Shown here: positions 34,417 to 43,356 of the stretch, piece after piece | Position numbering within the stretch: position 1 is the stretch's first letter | How the letters are laid out: the number at the start of each line of letters is the position of its first letter | Origin: an uncultured Prevotellaceae bacterium | Lineage (GTDB): Bacteria; Bacteroidota; Bacteroidia; Bacteroidales; Bacteroidaceae | Assembly: GCA_902781315.1 (NCBI GenBank) | Contig: CACZIT010000022.1 | Span: 33,066 to 97,065 of the forward strand | DNA length: 64,000 bases | Direction of reading: 5' to 3' | The notes under the pieces: generated by a model | What the model was told of the DNA's origin: nothing | Seen by the model: only the letters and a program-made list of their open reading frames with translations | Databases searched by the model: none | Translations under genes and position numbers: made by a program

Positions 34417-35475
34417 ATGGCACAGAGAGTAATTTTCACCTCCACTCTGGAGAACGACCTTCGAACTGAGATAGCCGCCTGCCATCCCGACAGGCTGTTC
34501 GTGCTCACCGACGAGAACACGCTCCGCTACTGCTGGCCCGTGGTCAGCGGCTATGCCTGCCTGACTGGAGCCGACCTCATTACCATCCCTGCCGGTGACG
34601 ACCATAAAGACTTAGACAGCCTCAGTCACGTCTGGCAGTCACTGCAACAAGGCGGTGCCACGCGCCACTCGCTGCTGGTGTGCCTGGGGGGTGGCATGCT
34701 CACCGATCTGGGCGGATTTGCTGCCAGCACCTTCAAGCGCGGCATCAGCTTCATCAACCTGCCCACCACATTGCTGGCGATGGTAGACGCATCAGTGGGA
34801 GGAAAGACAGGCATCAACTTCGGCGGACTGAAAAATGAAGTAGGCGTGTTCAACGAGGCTCAAGCCGTTATCATCGATACGCAATTTCTCCTGACGCTCG
34901 ACAGCGAGAACCTGCTCTCAGGCTATGCCGAGATGCTGAAACACGGCCTCATCAGCACTCCTGAACACTGGGCAGAGCTATTGCTGTTTGCAGAAGAATT
35001 GGGAAGTCGAGGAAGCATGGAACACTTGAACAGTCTCTTGCAGAAGAACGTTGCTGTCAAGGAGCGCATCGTCAGCGAAGACCCTCACGAAAAGGGACTG
35101 CGAAAGGCACTGAACTTTGGCCACACCTTCGGCCACGCGCTGGAAGAATGGAGTCTTCAAGGCACCGCCCCCCTACTCCACGGCTATGCCATTGCATTCG
35201 GCATGGTGTGTGAACTGTATCTCTCGGCCGTGAAATGCGCGTTTCCTACCGACCGCCTGCGACAAACTGTGCAGCTCATCCGCCAACTCTACGGTACGTC
35301 TGCCATCACCTGCCACGACTATCCCGAATTGCTGCGGCTCATGCGGCACGACAAGAAAAACGTGGCTGGAACCATCAACTTTACGCTCCTGGCCGGCATC
35401 GGCGACCTGCGCCTGAACCAAACGGCTACGGAAAAAGAAATCAAAGAGGCTCTCGACTTCCTGCGGGAAGGATGA
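34417..35475 (+). CDS. aroB: 3-dehydroquinate synthase
   Basis: Second enzyme of the shikimate pathway: NAD-dependent cyclisation of DAHP to 3-dehydroquinate, cytoplasmic, Zn or Co dependent. NAD/substrate motifs GGGMLTDLGGFAASTFKRGI and PTTLLAMVDASVGGKTGIN are present; metal ligands are in SGYAEMLKHGL (Glu) and NFGHTFGHALE (His). Length 352 is normal. Another shikimate gene, aroA, is in the window but in a separate transcription unit. The GH43 gene follows by 50 bp of taggtaataggt-like words; co-transcription is possible but functionally unexplained. Confidence 0.95.
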   Translation: MAQRVIFTSTLENDLRTEIAACHPDRLFVLTDENTLRYCWPVVSGYACLTGADLITIPAGDDHKDLDSLSHVWQSLQQGGATRHSLLVCLGGGMLTDLGGFAASTFKRGISFINLPTTLLAMVDASVGGKTGINFGGLKNEVGVFNEAQAVIIDTQFLLTLDSENLLSGYAEMLKHGLISTPEHWAELLLFAEELGSRGSMEHLNSLLQKNVAVKERIVSEDPHEKGLRKALNFGHTFGHALEEWSLQGTAPLLHGYAIAFGMVCELYLSAVKCAFPTDRLRQTVQLIRQLYGTSAITCHDYPELLRLMRHDKKNVAGTINFTLLAGIGDLRLNQTATEKEIKEALDFLREG

Positions 35476-35525
35476 GTTTAGGTAATAGGTTATAGGTAAC
35501 AAGTAATAAGAAAAAAAATAAAACG

Positions 35526-36542
35526 ATGAAAAGAATTCTTACCATGCTGGTGCTCACGTTGCTGGTTAGCATGCAGAGCAAGGCACAAGTGTACAGCGGC
35601 AACCCCATCCTCATGGGATTTCATGCTGATCCGGAAGTCATGTACTCCAACCTCACACAGCGCTACTACATCTACTCCACTACCGACGGCGTGCCGGGCT
35701 GGGGCGGATGGTACTTTACCGTGTTCTCGAGTGACGACCTCGTACACTGGCGCTACGACGGCATGTGCCTCAACCTGCCGCGCGATACCCGCTGGGCAAG
35801 CGGAAATGCCTGGGCACCCGCCATCGAGGAGAAACTCATCGACGGCAAGTACCGCTACTTCTTCTACTACAGCGGCGAGACGGGCCACGGCAAGGCCATC
35901 GGCGTGGCCACGAGCGACAAGCCGGAAGGTCCGTTCCAAGATTTCGGTCAGCCCATCGTAGATCATCGCCCTAAAGGGGTGCGCGGGGGCCAGCAGATTG
36001 ACGTCGATGTATTCACCGATCCCGACACGGGCAAGAGCTATCTCTACTGGGGTAACGGCTACATGGCCGGAGCTGAACTAAACGACGACATGACGAGCAT
36101 CAAGCCCGAGACCGAGACTGTGCTCACACCGCGCGGCGGCACGCTCGACGACTATGCTTACCGTGAGGGCACCTACGTCTTCAAGCGCAATGGCCTCTAC
36201 TACTTCCTCTGGTCGGTTGACGACACAGGGGCAGCCAACTACCACGTAGCCTACGGCACCAGCACCTCACCCCTCGGTCCCATCAAGGTAGCCGAAGAGC
36301 CTGTAATCCTTATTCAGGATGCTGAAAACAAAATTTACGGAACGGCCCACAACAGCGTGTTGCAGCGCCCAGGCACTGATGAGTGGTATTTCGTCTACCA
36401 CCGCATCAATCCCGCATATATAAATAAGGAACAGGGACCGGGCTTCCACCGTCAGGTGTGCATCGACCGCATGGAATTCAACGACGATGGCACCATCCGT
36501 CGTGGGAAACCCACACAAAAGGGAGTTAGAGCGCTAAAGTAA
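35526..36542 (+). CDS. Secreted glycoside hydrolase family 43 enzyme
   Basis: A 338-residue exported enzyme (signal MKRILTMLVLTLLVSMQSKAQ in outline) of the five-bladed beta-propeller GH43 family, which cleaves arabinofuranosyl or xylosyl linkages in plant hemicellulose and pectin. The likely catalytic triad is Asp in MGFHADPEVM (general base), Asp in QQIDVDVFTDPD (pKa modulator) and Glu in YAYREGTYVFK (general acid). No extra carbohydrate-binding module is present. The GH51 gene about 4 kb away suggests shared arabinose-glycan use, though it is on the other strand. Subfamily not determined. Confidence 0.88.
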   Translation: MKRILTMLVLTLLVSMQSKAQVYSGNPILMGFHADPEVMYSNLTQRYYIYSTTDGVPGWGGWYFTVFSSDDLVHWRYDGMCLNLPRDTRWASGNAWAPAIEEKLIDGKYRYFFYYSGETGHGKAIGVATSDKPEGPFQDFGQPIVDHRPKGVRGGQQIDVDVFTDPDTGKSYLYWGNGYMAGAELNDDMTSIKPETETVLTPRGGTLDDYAYREGTYVFKRNGLYYFLWSVDDTGAANYHVAYGTSTSPLGPIKVAEEPVILIQDAENKIYGTAHNSVLQRPGTDEWYFVYHRINPAYINKEQGPGFHRQVCIDRMEFNDDGTIRRGKPTQKGVRALK

Positions 36543-36930
36543 TCGCTGAGAGTCAACCATTGTATTGAGGTAAAGTCAACTCCGCTTTGTGGTAACAATG
36601 CTACCGCTTTGTGGTAACGACATTACCACATAGTGGTAACAGCATTACCAGATTGCGGTAACAATTCTGGTAATGGCAGATGGCGTAGGTACTTAAAAGG
36701 CACGTGTGCTCAAATCAATATCATTCCCAAAATTATATGGCAATTAATATTCAAATGGCCTCTGTTTGATGTTTATTTTTAGTTAAATCTGAGATTTGCT
36801 GCCACTCTGCCACTTTGCTGCCACACGCAACTCGCTGATTTTCAACGAGTCTTGCAGCATTGCAGCAATTGCAGCAAAAATTAAAAAATCCTGGTTGGCA
36901 AAGACAGATAAAACTCCTGAGAATAAATCA
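36543..36930. other. Convergent intergenic region with a tandem array
   Basis: Besides the 22-bp array (36582-36669), the region contains ttgcagcattgcagcaattgcagc-type words in part (about 36853-36876), similar to the words in the stem at 56047-56172. No gene is seen. Confidence 0.6.
36582..36669. repeat. 22-bp periodic palindromic array C (convergent 3'-3' junction)
   Basis: Four exact 22-bp units at 36582, 36604, 36626 and 36648. Each has GGTAAC at the same position, and adjacent halves form dyads such as GTGGTAA-cgaca-TTACCAC. It lies between the GH43 gene (+) and the PorW-like gene (-) 3' ends. Confidence 0.9.
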
Positions 36931-39900
36931 TTAGAATCCATCGAGCTCGAAGTATTCGTCTTCCAGCTCGCTGCCATCTTCTTTGTCGTCGCTGCTGCCA
37001 GCATCGTCGCTGATGATGACGTCGTCGTCAGGATCGTCGGCAGTGGCTGGCTCGTCATCTTCGAGCAGAATCGTTTCGTCGTCCTCGGCAGTGGTGGTGG
37101 GCTCTTCTTCCACGGTAATCACCTCATCTTCCGTAACGGGCGTCGTTGTGGATTCGTCTTCAATCGTGATGGCATTATCGTCAGTGACGGGTGTCGTCGT
37201 GGGTTCGTCTTCAATCGTGATGGCATTATCGTCCGTGACAGGCGTAGCCACGGGTTCGTCCTCAATCGTGATTGAATTATCGTCGGTAACGGGTGTTGCC
37301 GTGGGTTCGTCCTCAATCGTGATGGCATTATCGTCAGTGACAGGCGTCGTTGCAGGTTCGTCTACGGGAACGACTATATTGTCTTCCGACTCCTTCGGCT
37401 GCCCAAGGTCGTTGTCTTCGCTGACAATGATGTCATCGCCACCTGTAGGCTCTGCCGGAGCATCACTTTCCTCACTAAACACCTCGCCAGCCGGACCGCC
37501 TTGCGATTCATCGCCAGATGTCTCCTCGCCAGATTCTTCCTCATCACCGGCCGCACCCTCCAGGTTCGGCTCCTTCTCGTAGCCCACCTCAGCCGGCTCC
37601 ACAAGCAGCGGACGCTTGTCAATCTCGAGCGGCACGAAATTCTCTTCGTAGAACTGCTGGTAGTCATCGTAGCTAAACTGCCGTCCGAGCAGTTCGAGGT
37701 TGGGTTCACTGATGATAATCGAGCGCGCCACAGCCAATGAGTCGTTTTCATTATGGTTCTTCAGCAGTTGCATCAGATGTTCCTGTTTGTGCAACTCGCG
37801 CGCATACTGCAACGCCTCATCGTAGCTCAGGAATCCGCCCACACGCATGTGGCGCGGTCCGTCGGTATCAACAATCTCGATATCGAAATTGCGCACCATG
37901 TAGTTGGTGAAGTTATAGCGAGCCAGCTGGAAGAGCAACTTGTTGTCGTCGATGGAATCAGGATTGTAGGCAATGACATAGAGGAACTTCTCGTTACGCT
38001 CGGGCGAGAGCTGACGTGCAGCGATAGAATCGCTGTCGCTGAGCACCACCGAACGGCGGCTCCAAACGTCACCGAGGTCGAACTTGCCTCCATGTAGCCG
38101 GCGACCTTCCTTCACGCCGTTGATAATCATACCCGCCATCTCAGCCAGTTTGCTTTGCGGGAACTTCTCCACAAGCATCTGCATATCCTTCAGGCAGCCG
38201 TCGCCATCGCCGTCGTTCAGTTTCGAGAGTCCGCCTATGAAGATAAACTTATCACGGTTCAGTCCCAACGGGAAGCGTTCTTCCGACAAGCGCGAGTTAG
38301 TGCGCACCTCGCCATAGCGGTCACCCTTGAAGGCCAGGTAGGTGGCTCCGTAGAGCGAATCTTCCACCTGCTCGCCGAAGCGGGCGTTTTCTTGGAAATA
38401 GGGGTCGGTGAGCAGTGTTGTCCATTGGTTGTCGGGGAACTGTTCCTGCAGCCGTGCCACATAGCCCGCAGCCAGGTCGTGCTCACCCTTGCGCGAGTGC
38501 AGCAGGAACATGTGGTAATAGACGTCGGCCATCTGCTCGAACTCTGGGAATTCGGTCAGTAGGCGCGTCAGCTGCTTCTCACTGAGGGGCAGGTTGTCCA
38601 GTTTGTCCTTGAACATCACGCCCGAGTTGTAGAGTCCGTCCTGAATGATGAGATTACTGGCTGCCACCTGTTCCTCGGTGAAGGGTATCTGCGCCAGATA
38701 GTACTCGCGCTTGTGCGGGTCGTTCTGCGCACTGTCATTCACCTGTTCCAACGAGTCCTGAATGGCCTCCTGGCGAGCAATGGAGTCGAGCATTTCCTGA
38801 GACATCTCCTCGCCCGTGCCACCCATGCCGGCCACCACGGTCTGATTTACGCGCTGCCAGTTGTCCACGTTCTCGCGTTTTCCCCACATCTTCTCAAACG
38901 TTTGCTTACCCTGCTGCACGGCCATCGGGTTGTAGAAGTACCACTTGCCTTGCTGCTGGGTATTGTTCTGCGGGTTGTTGGCAGGCGTATTGTTGCGGTT
39001 GCCCATCGCACCATTTCGCTGCATGGTCTGCTGAGCGTTTGCCTCGGCCTGCTTACGCTGTTCTTCCTTTTCCTTTTTCTTCAGGGCCTCAATGACACGG
39101 TCGATGGCAGCATTGCGGTCTTTCTCACTCATCTTGGCCAATGCCTGCAGCGAGTCCTGCAAATGCACGGCATCGGTATAAGGCACCAGCTCATCAAGCA
39201 CCTTTGAGCGGCGCGACAGCTGTTCGTAGTCCTTGCGTTCCTTGTCGAGCAGACCAATGGCTTCGCCGTAGCAGCGCTGGGCGTCGCTGAACTTTTCCTT
39301 CGCCCAATAGAGGTCGCCCAGCTTCAGCAGTAGCACACCTTTCTCGATGCCCGAGCGAGTGGCTTTCTCATTGCCTTTCTCATAGGCACCGATGGCGTGG
39401 GCGGTGTCGCGCTGGGCCAGATAGATATTGCCGATAGCGTAATACACCTGGTCGAGGTAGTCCTTATTCTTGTCGCTGGCTGCCATACGCTTCAGACGAC
39501 TGATCATCTGCTTGGCCTGACTGGCTGCCATCACCTCGGTCATAGCAATGCGGGCGTTGAATTCTATCTCGTAGGGCGGATTCTGGGCCACCACCTTCTT
39601 ATAGGCTTTGTAGGCTTCCTCTTTATGACCAAGTTCCGACTCCAACTGGCCGAGCAGGTAGTACTCGCGGGCTTTCTGGCGTTTGCGCATCTCGTGCTTG
39701 ATGACCTTGCGCAGATAAGGAATAGCCTCAGCGTAGTCGCCCGTGTGGATGTAGTAGTCGGCCATGGTGTAATCCCACTCCTTCTGTGCGCGCCAGTGGA
39801 TGCTGTCGCGACGCATGTTGCGAATGACGTCCTCGGCATCGTATATCCAGTCTTGCTCGATGTAGCACTTTGCCAGCCAGGCGCGGGCACGGCCGTAGAT

Positions 39901-40383
39901 GGCGGGCTGCGTCTGGTAGAGGCGACTCATATAATTGAACGTCGAGGCGGCCTCGTCGAAGGCGCCCTTGTAGAACTGCGAGCGACCCATGAGCAACCAC
40001 GCTTTCCAAAGGAAGGGGTTATACTCCTTCCTCGACAGCCACTCCAGATCGCGCTCGGTCTTGCGGCGCTTCTTGTTCCATTCAGGTTTGTGCTTGATGC
40101 TGTGCAGCTTAATAGCCTTCTGACATTTCTCGATAGCCTTCTCGAAGTTGCCCTTGCCCAGCTCCTTCGACTGCTTGTTGCCGACTGTATAAAGGGGAAT
40201 CATCTCCGTGAAGTTATCCTTGTTGCCGTTTTCCTTCTCCAACGAGCCGTCGATATAGGCCAGCGTACCATTATAATAAGTATTATAACGGGCATTGAAC
40301 GAGTGCCACCATCGGCTCTTCGCAGTGTTCTTCTGCGTAGAACAACCTGCCACCAATCCTGTCAGGACCAGCAGCAAGAGCAT
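36931..40383 (-). CDS. TPR lipoprotein, PorW/SprE-like type IX secretion component
   Basis: A 1150-residue lipoprotein: signal LLLLVLTGLVAGCS with the lipobox Cys, then HSFNARYNTYYNGTLAYIDG, which matches the N-terminus of PorW/SprE proteins, then long TPR arrays (RARAWLAKCYIEQDWIYDAE, YYLLGQLESELGHKEEAYKA). PorW/SprE is a periplasmic outer-membrane lipoprotein required for type IX secretion. Family members end soon after the last conserved region; here the final 180 residues or so are strongly acidic and contain about six 17-residue tandem repeats (DNAITIEDEPxxTPVTD). The annotated ATG gives a short n-region without positive charge; in-frame KRTKYIG precedes it but no standard upstream start is seen. 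Confidence 0.75.
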   Translation of the reverse strand: MLLLLVLTGLVAGCSTQKNTAKSRWWHSFNARYNTYYNGTLAYIDGSLEKENGNKDNFTEMIPLYTVGNKQSKELGKGNFEKAIEKCQKAIKLHSIKHKPEWNKKRRKTERDLEWLSRKEYNPFLWKAWLLMGRSQFYKGAFDEAASTFNYMSRLYQTQPAIYGRARAWLAKCYIEQDWIYDAEDVIRNMRRDSIHWRAQKEWDYTMADYYIHTGDYAEAIPYLRKVIKHEMRKRQKAREYYLLGQLESELGHKEEAYKAYKKVVAQNPPYEIEFNARIAMTEVMAASQAKQMISRLKRMAASDKNKDYLDQVYYAIGNIYLAQRDTAHAIGAYEKGNEKATRSGIEKGVLLLKLGDLYWAKEKFSDAQRCYGEAIGLLDKERKDYEQLSRRSKVLDELVPYTDAVHLQDSLQALAKMSEKDRNAAIDRVIEALKKKEKEEQRKQAEANAQQTMQRNGAMGNRNNTPANNPQNNTQQQGKWYFYNPMAVQQGKQTFEKMWGKRENVDNWQRVNQTVVAGMGGTGEEMSQEMLDSIARQEAIQDSLEQVNDSAQNDPHKREYYLAQIPFTEEQVAASNLIIQDGLYNSGVMFKDKLDNLPLSEKQLTRLLTEFPEFEQMADVYYHMFLLHSRKGEHDLAAGYVARLQEQFPDNQWTTLLTDPYFQENARFGEQVEDSLYGATYLAFKGDRYGEVRTNSRLSEERFPLGLNRDKFIFIGGLSKLNDGDGDGCLKDMQMLVEKFPQSKLAEMAGMIINGVKEGRRLHGGKFDLGDVWSRRSVVLSDSDSIAARQLSPERNEKFLYVIAYNPDSIDDNKLLFQLARYNFTNYMVRNFDIEIVDTDGPRHMRVGGFLSYDEALQYARELHKQEHLMQLLKNHNENDSLAVARSIIISEPNLELLGRQFSYDDYQQFYEENFVPLEIDKRPLLVEPAEVGYEKEPNLEGAAGDEEESGEETSGDESQGGPAGEVFSEESDAPAEPTGGDDIIVSEDNDLGQPKESEDNIVVPVDEPATTPVTDDNAITIEDEPTATPVTDDNSITIEDEPVATPVTDDNAITIEDEPTTTPVTDDNAITIEDESTTTPVTEDEVITVEEEPTTTAEDDETILLEDDEPATADDPDDDVIISDDAGSSDDKEDGSELEDEYFELDGF
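37120..37375. repeat. 51-bp tandem repeats in the 3' end of the PorW-like gene
   Basis: About five to six copies of a 51-bp unit (17 codons) encoding DNAITIEDEPTTTPVTD variants. The copy-to-copy DNA identity is high, so unit number may vary between strains. Confidence 0.88.
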
Positions 40384-40503
40384 CCCTATGTATTTCGTCC
40401 GTTTAATTGTTTTCTTCTTTTCCGTTGGGGATTTCTAACATAATAACGCGCCACCTCCTCATTTTATTGCATTGCCTATAAGGAAAAGATGAAAATAAGT
40501 GTG

Positions 40504-40545
40504 TAAAAAAACTATAGTCCCCTCCTTTCTAACGGGAGGGGACTA
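40504..40545 (-). terminator. Rho-independent terminator after GH51
   Basis: Stem tagtcccctcc (40515-40525) with ggaggggacta (to 40545) and, on the minus strand, a following ATAGTTTTTTT. It separates the GH51 gene from the PorW-like gene. Confidence 0.85.
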
Positions 40546-40596
40546 CATTGCTCAGGATGCCTTCTTGCAAGAGGGCACTACGAAAAAACTGTTTTC

Positions 40597-42624
40597 TTAC
40601 AGTTGGTAGGTCAGCATGGTAAAGGAATAGGCGGGCACGTCGAGCGTCATCTTCTTCTGTGCCTTCACGGTTGAAACTTGCGGAGCGATGGGCTGCTGTT
40701 CGAAGTTGTTCTCCTGGTCGGGCTGACCGCTGAGAACGGTCTTCGTGGCCTGCTTCTTCATCGACTTGAAGCGCGACAGGTCAACCTTGGCCTGCAGGGC
40801 CTTGCCGGTGGTGTTGCAGACCTTCACGAACAGCTGGCGCGTCTTCACATTGAGCACCACCGACTGCTCGAAGCCGTCGTTGGGCGTGGCGAGCTTGACG
40901 CAGTCGCCATAGTAGTACTGGCCGCTGGACTGTCCGAACATCTGCTGCACGTAGTACGAGCAGGTGAGGTAAGGACGTTCGTTGTCGAAGTAGATAAGGT
41001 CGGGATTCCAGTTGGTGGCATTCTTGCGGGCGAAGAGCGGAGCATATGAAGTCATGCAGACGATGTCGCCGTTGCGCTCCACGTGGAGCAGGTAGAGGGC
41101 CTCGGCCAGTGCGTCGATGAGCTTCTTGTCCTTCGAAGCATACTCACCCAGGTAGACCTTTGTCTTGCGGTCGCGCGGGTACTTGTCGTACTGCTTGCTC
41201 TCGAGGAAGTACTTGTTGGGCTCATAGTAGTGCTCGTCAATGATGGGCATACCCAGTTCACCGGCCAGCTTCCAGCCGTTCTCCAGATCGGGATTGCCGG
41301 GATGAGAACCAGGACCAGCGGTGCCTACGATGACAATCTCGGGGTGCTTCTCCATTACCTTTTTATATATATACTTGAAGCGCTCGCAGAACTCGGGCGA
41401 GATGCGCTCCTCGTTGCCCAGCCCGAGATATTTCAGTCCGAAGGGCTTGGGATGACCCTGGTCGGCGCGCATCTTGGCCCACTTCGACGTGGCAGGGTCG
41501 CCGTTGGCCCACTCAATGAGGTCGAGGGCGTCCTGTACCCACTCATCCATCTCCGACATGGGCACTACTTCCTGGGCCTGGTTCTTCATGCCCCAACCAC
41601 CGTTCATACCCTGACAGCTGACGCCGCAAGGCAGGATGGGCAGCGGCTGCATGCCGAGGTCTTCGCAGAACTGGAAATACTCGTAGTAGCCCAATGCCAT
41701 CGACTGGTGGTAGCCCCATGTGTTCTTCAGCTGCTTACGCTGCTCGCGCGGGCCGATGGTGGTCTTCCAGCGATAGGTGTTCCAGAAACCGTCGCCGCCA
41801 CCATGCACCACGCAGCCACCGGGGAAGCGCATGAACTTCGGGTGCAGGTCGGCCAGAGCCTGTGCCAAATCTTTGCGCAGGCCATGACCCTTGTAGGTGT
41901 CTTCAGGCATGAGCGACACCTGATCAACGTCGACAACGCCCACATTGAGCGAGAGCACCTGCAGCACTGCATTCCGGCAGTCCTCGGCAGGCGTAAGCAC
42001 AGCCTCGTATTTCTTCCAGTCGTTGCCGGTGGCGTCGATGGTGGCATCAGCCAGCAGCTTCGGCTCTTGGCCCCAGCCATGGGGAGGCTCTACGAGGGCA
42101 ATGCGCAGGCGGGGAGTAGCACTGGCCTCTTGTCCCTGCAAGGTGTAAGTTTTCTCAACTTGCGGCACGCGCAGGAACATCGAGAAATCATACTTGGCAC
42201 CAGCCTTCACCGAAATGCCGTCGAAACCGTCGTTCTGCAGTCCGAAGCCTTTCCAGCCCTTGTAGTCATAGAACTCCTTCACGCGCTCCACATGCAGCCG
42301 CATGTAGGTGGGATTGTTCTTGTGAAGGGGATTGTCCATACGGGGTTCCATCCATCCTGTGGAATGGCCCGGACGCACGAGGCGCCACGCGGTGCCGGGG
42401 CCCCAGCCGTCGCGCTCTACAGGACTGAATTCAAACGAACCATTCTGCAGGAGCTCGGCATAAAGACCACCGTCGGCAGCCGACGAGATGTCCTCAAAGA
42501 AAATACCGATGAGTTCGTCGCTGATAGCCTTGCCGCCAGCGGGCGGGGTCATGGGCTTCTGGGCGTGAGTGCCCATGGTTGCTGCCAGCAGAAGGGCAGC
42601 CAGTGTTGTCATTTTTTTCATCAT
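40597..42624 (-). CDS. Secreted alpha-L-arabinofuranosidase, GH51 family
   Basis: A 675-residue exported enzyme (signal MMKKMTTLAALLLAATMGTHAQ in outline). An N-terminal CBM4-like beta domain (about 45-210) precedes the GH51 barrel: LHPKFMRFPGGCVVHGG, the acid/base Glu in GLKYLGLGNEERIS and the nucleophile Glu in KVYLGEYASKDKK. It releases terminal arabinofuranosyl residues from arabinan, arabinoxylan or arabinogalactan. A C-terminal beta-sandwich completes the fold. It lies 33 bp downstream of a small Cys-rich membrane protein gene and is followed by a terminator. Confidence 0.9.
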   Translation of the reverse strand: MMKKMTTLAALLLAATMGTHAQKPMTPPAGGKAISDELIGIFFEDISSAADGGLYAELLQNGSFEFSPVERDGWGPGTAWRLVRPGHSTGWMEPRMDNPLHKNNPTYMRLHVERVKEFYDYKGWKGFGLQNDGFDGISVKAGAKYDFSMFLRVPQVEKTYTLQGQEASATPRLRIALVEPPHGWGQEPKLLADATIDATGNDWKKYEAVLTPAEDCRNAVLQVLSLNVGVVDVDQVSLMPEDTYKGHGLRKDLAQALADLHPKFMRFPGGCVVHGGGDGFWNTYRWKTTIGPREQRKQLKNTWGYHQSMALGYYEYFQFCEDLGMQPLPILPCGVSCQGMNGGWGMKNQAQEVVPMSEMDEWVQDALDLIEWANGDPATSKWAKMRADQGHPKPFGLKYLGLGNEERISPEFCERFKYIYKKVMEKHPEIVIVGTAGPGSHPGNPDLENGWKLAGELGMPIIDEHYYEPNKYFLESKQYDKYPRDRKTKVYLGEYASKDKKLIDALAEALYLLHVERNGDIVCMTSYAPLFARKNATNWNPDLIYFDNERPYLTCSYYVQQMFGQSSGQYYYGDCVKLATPNDGFEQSVVLNVKTRQLFVKVCNTTGKALQAKVDLSRFKSMKKQATKTVLSGQPDQENNFEQQPIAPQVSTVKAQKKMTLDVPAYSFTMLTYQL

Positions 42625-42657
42625 TTACAATTCTCAGTTATTTGTTATTCGTTATTT

Positions 42658-43077
42658 TCACTTTTCGCCTTCGCGAAGCGAGTCGCTTCTCATCATAATG
42701 ACTTCGTCACGCAGTTCGTCGGGCAGATTGATGCCCCTCAGCACGAGACTGCGACTCCACGCCGCCACCTCCTCGGGCTGCATGGTGTGGAGAATATAGG
42801 CAAACTGCTCCACTTCGTCGTCGGTGTAGCCATCGGCAGGCCGGCCGCGAAAGGCATCCAGCTCCTCGTCGTCGAAGTACTCGATGGGCTTCGTGGCGGC
42901 CTCCATCATGCACGTCTGCTCGCACTTCGGACTCTCCGGCGAACACGTCGTACAGTCGCCCTCGCCCACAACGATGGGGTCCTCGGTTCCGTCAGCACGA
43001 CGGTTGTGGCCAAAGATGTAGGCGATGGCTCCCAGTGTAAGCAGTGAGATAAGGGCAATGATGGTAATCTCTGTCAT
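42658..43077 (-). CDS. Membrane-anchored Cys-rich hypothetical protein
   Basis: A 139-residue protein I do not assign to a function. One N-terminal helix (ITIIALISLLTLGAIAYIFG) is followed by a cysteine cluster, CTTCSPESPKCEQTC, that could bind a metal or FeS cluster, and then an acidic helical region (YFDDEELDAFRGRPADGYTDDEVEQF in part) ending LPDELRDEVIMMRSDSLREGEK. The overall plan resembles small Bacteroidales proteins carried near unrelated genes. Promoter box TAACTTTG on the minus strand at 43118-43125; GH51 follows by 33 bp and probably shares the transcript. Confidence 0.6.
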   Translation of the reverse strand: MTEITIIALISLLTLGAIAYIFGHNRRADGTEDPIVVGEGDCTTCSPESPKCEQTCMMEAATKPIEYFDDEELDAFRGRPADGYTDDEVEQFAYILHTMQPEEVAAWSRSLVLRGINLPDELRDEVIMMRSDSLREGEK

Positions 43078-43117
43078 AGTTTGGAGTGGAAAAATGATTG
43101 TTATTAGTACATTTTTG

Positions 43118-43125
43118 CAAAGTTA
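43118..43125 (-). promoter_or_regulatory. Promoter -7 box TAACTTTG for the Cys-rich protein and GH51 genes
   Basis: Reverse complement of caaagtta, 41 bp before ATG 43077. Confidence 0.65.
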
Positions 43126-43297
43126 ACGAAATTATTCTGAACAGCCAAGAAGATATTGAAAAACTTTGGCTATTAGGTACTTTTTGCTTCACAGATATAG
43201 TAATGTGCCGCCCCGCGTAACTGGAACAGCCTTCTCTGCTGCCACAACGCGGCACGCCGCATCCCTACATAGTCAATCGCGTCTCACACCCTTTATC

Positions 43298-43356
43298 AAC
43301 CCGCGCCAAAGGCGCACCTCAACTCGCGCCAATGGCGCGCAGCGCCTAGGCGCCTC
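43298..43356. repeat. Cluster of gcgcc/ggcgc hairpins at the aroA 3' end
   Basis: gcgcc-aaa-ggcgc, gcgcc-aat-ggcgc and ggcgcctaggcgc follow each other; the aroA stop codon lies in the last palindrome. It may work as a terminator or be a repeat insertion. Confidence 0.6.

Noticed and set aside
41083-43047. 654-codon plus-strand frame opposite GH51 and the Cys-rich gene
   Set aside because: Spans the end of one real gene and the whole of another; no domain recognised.
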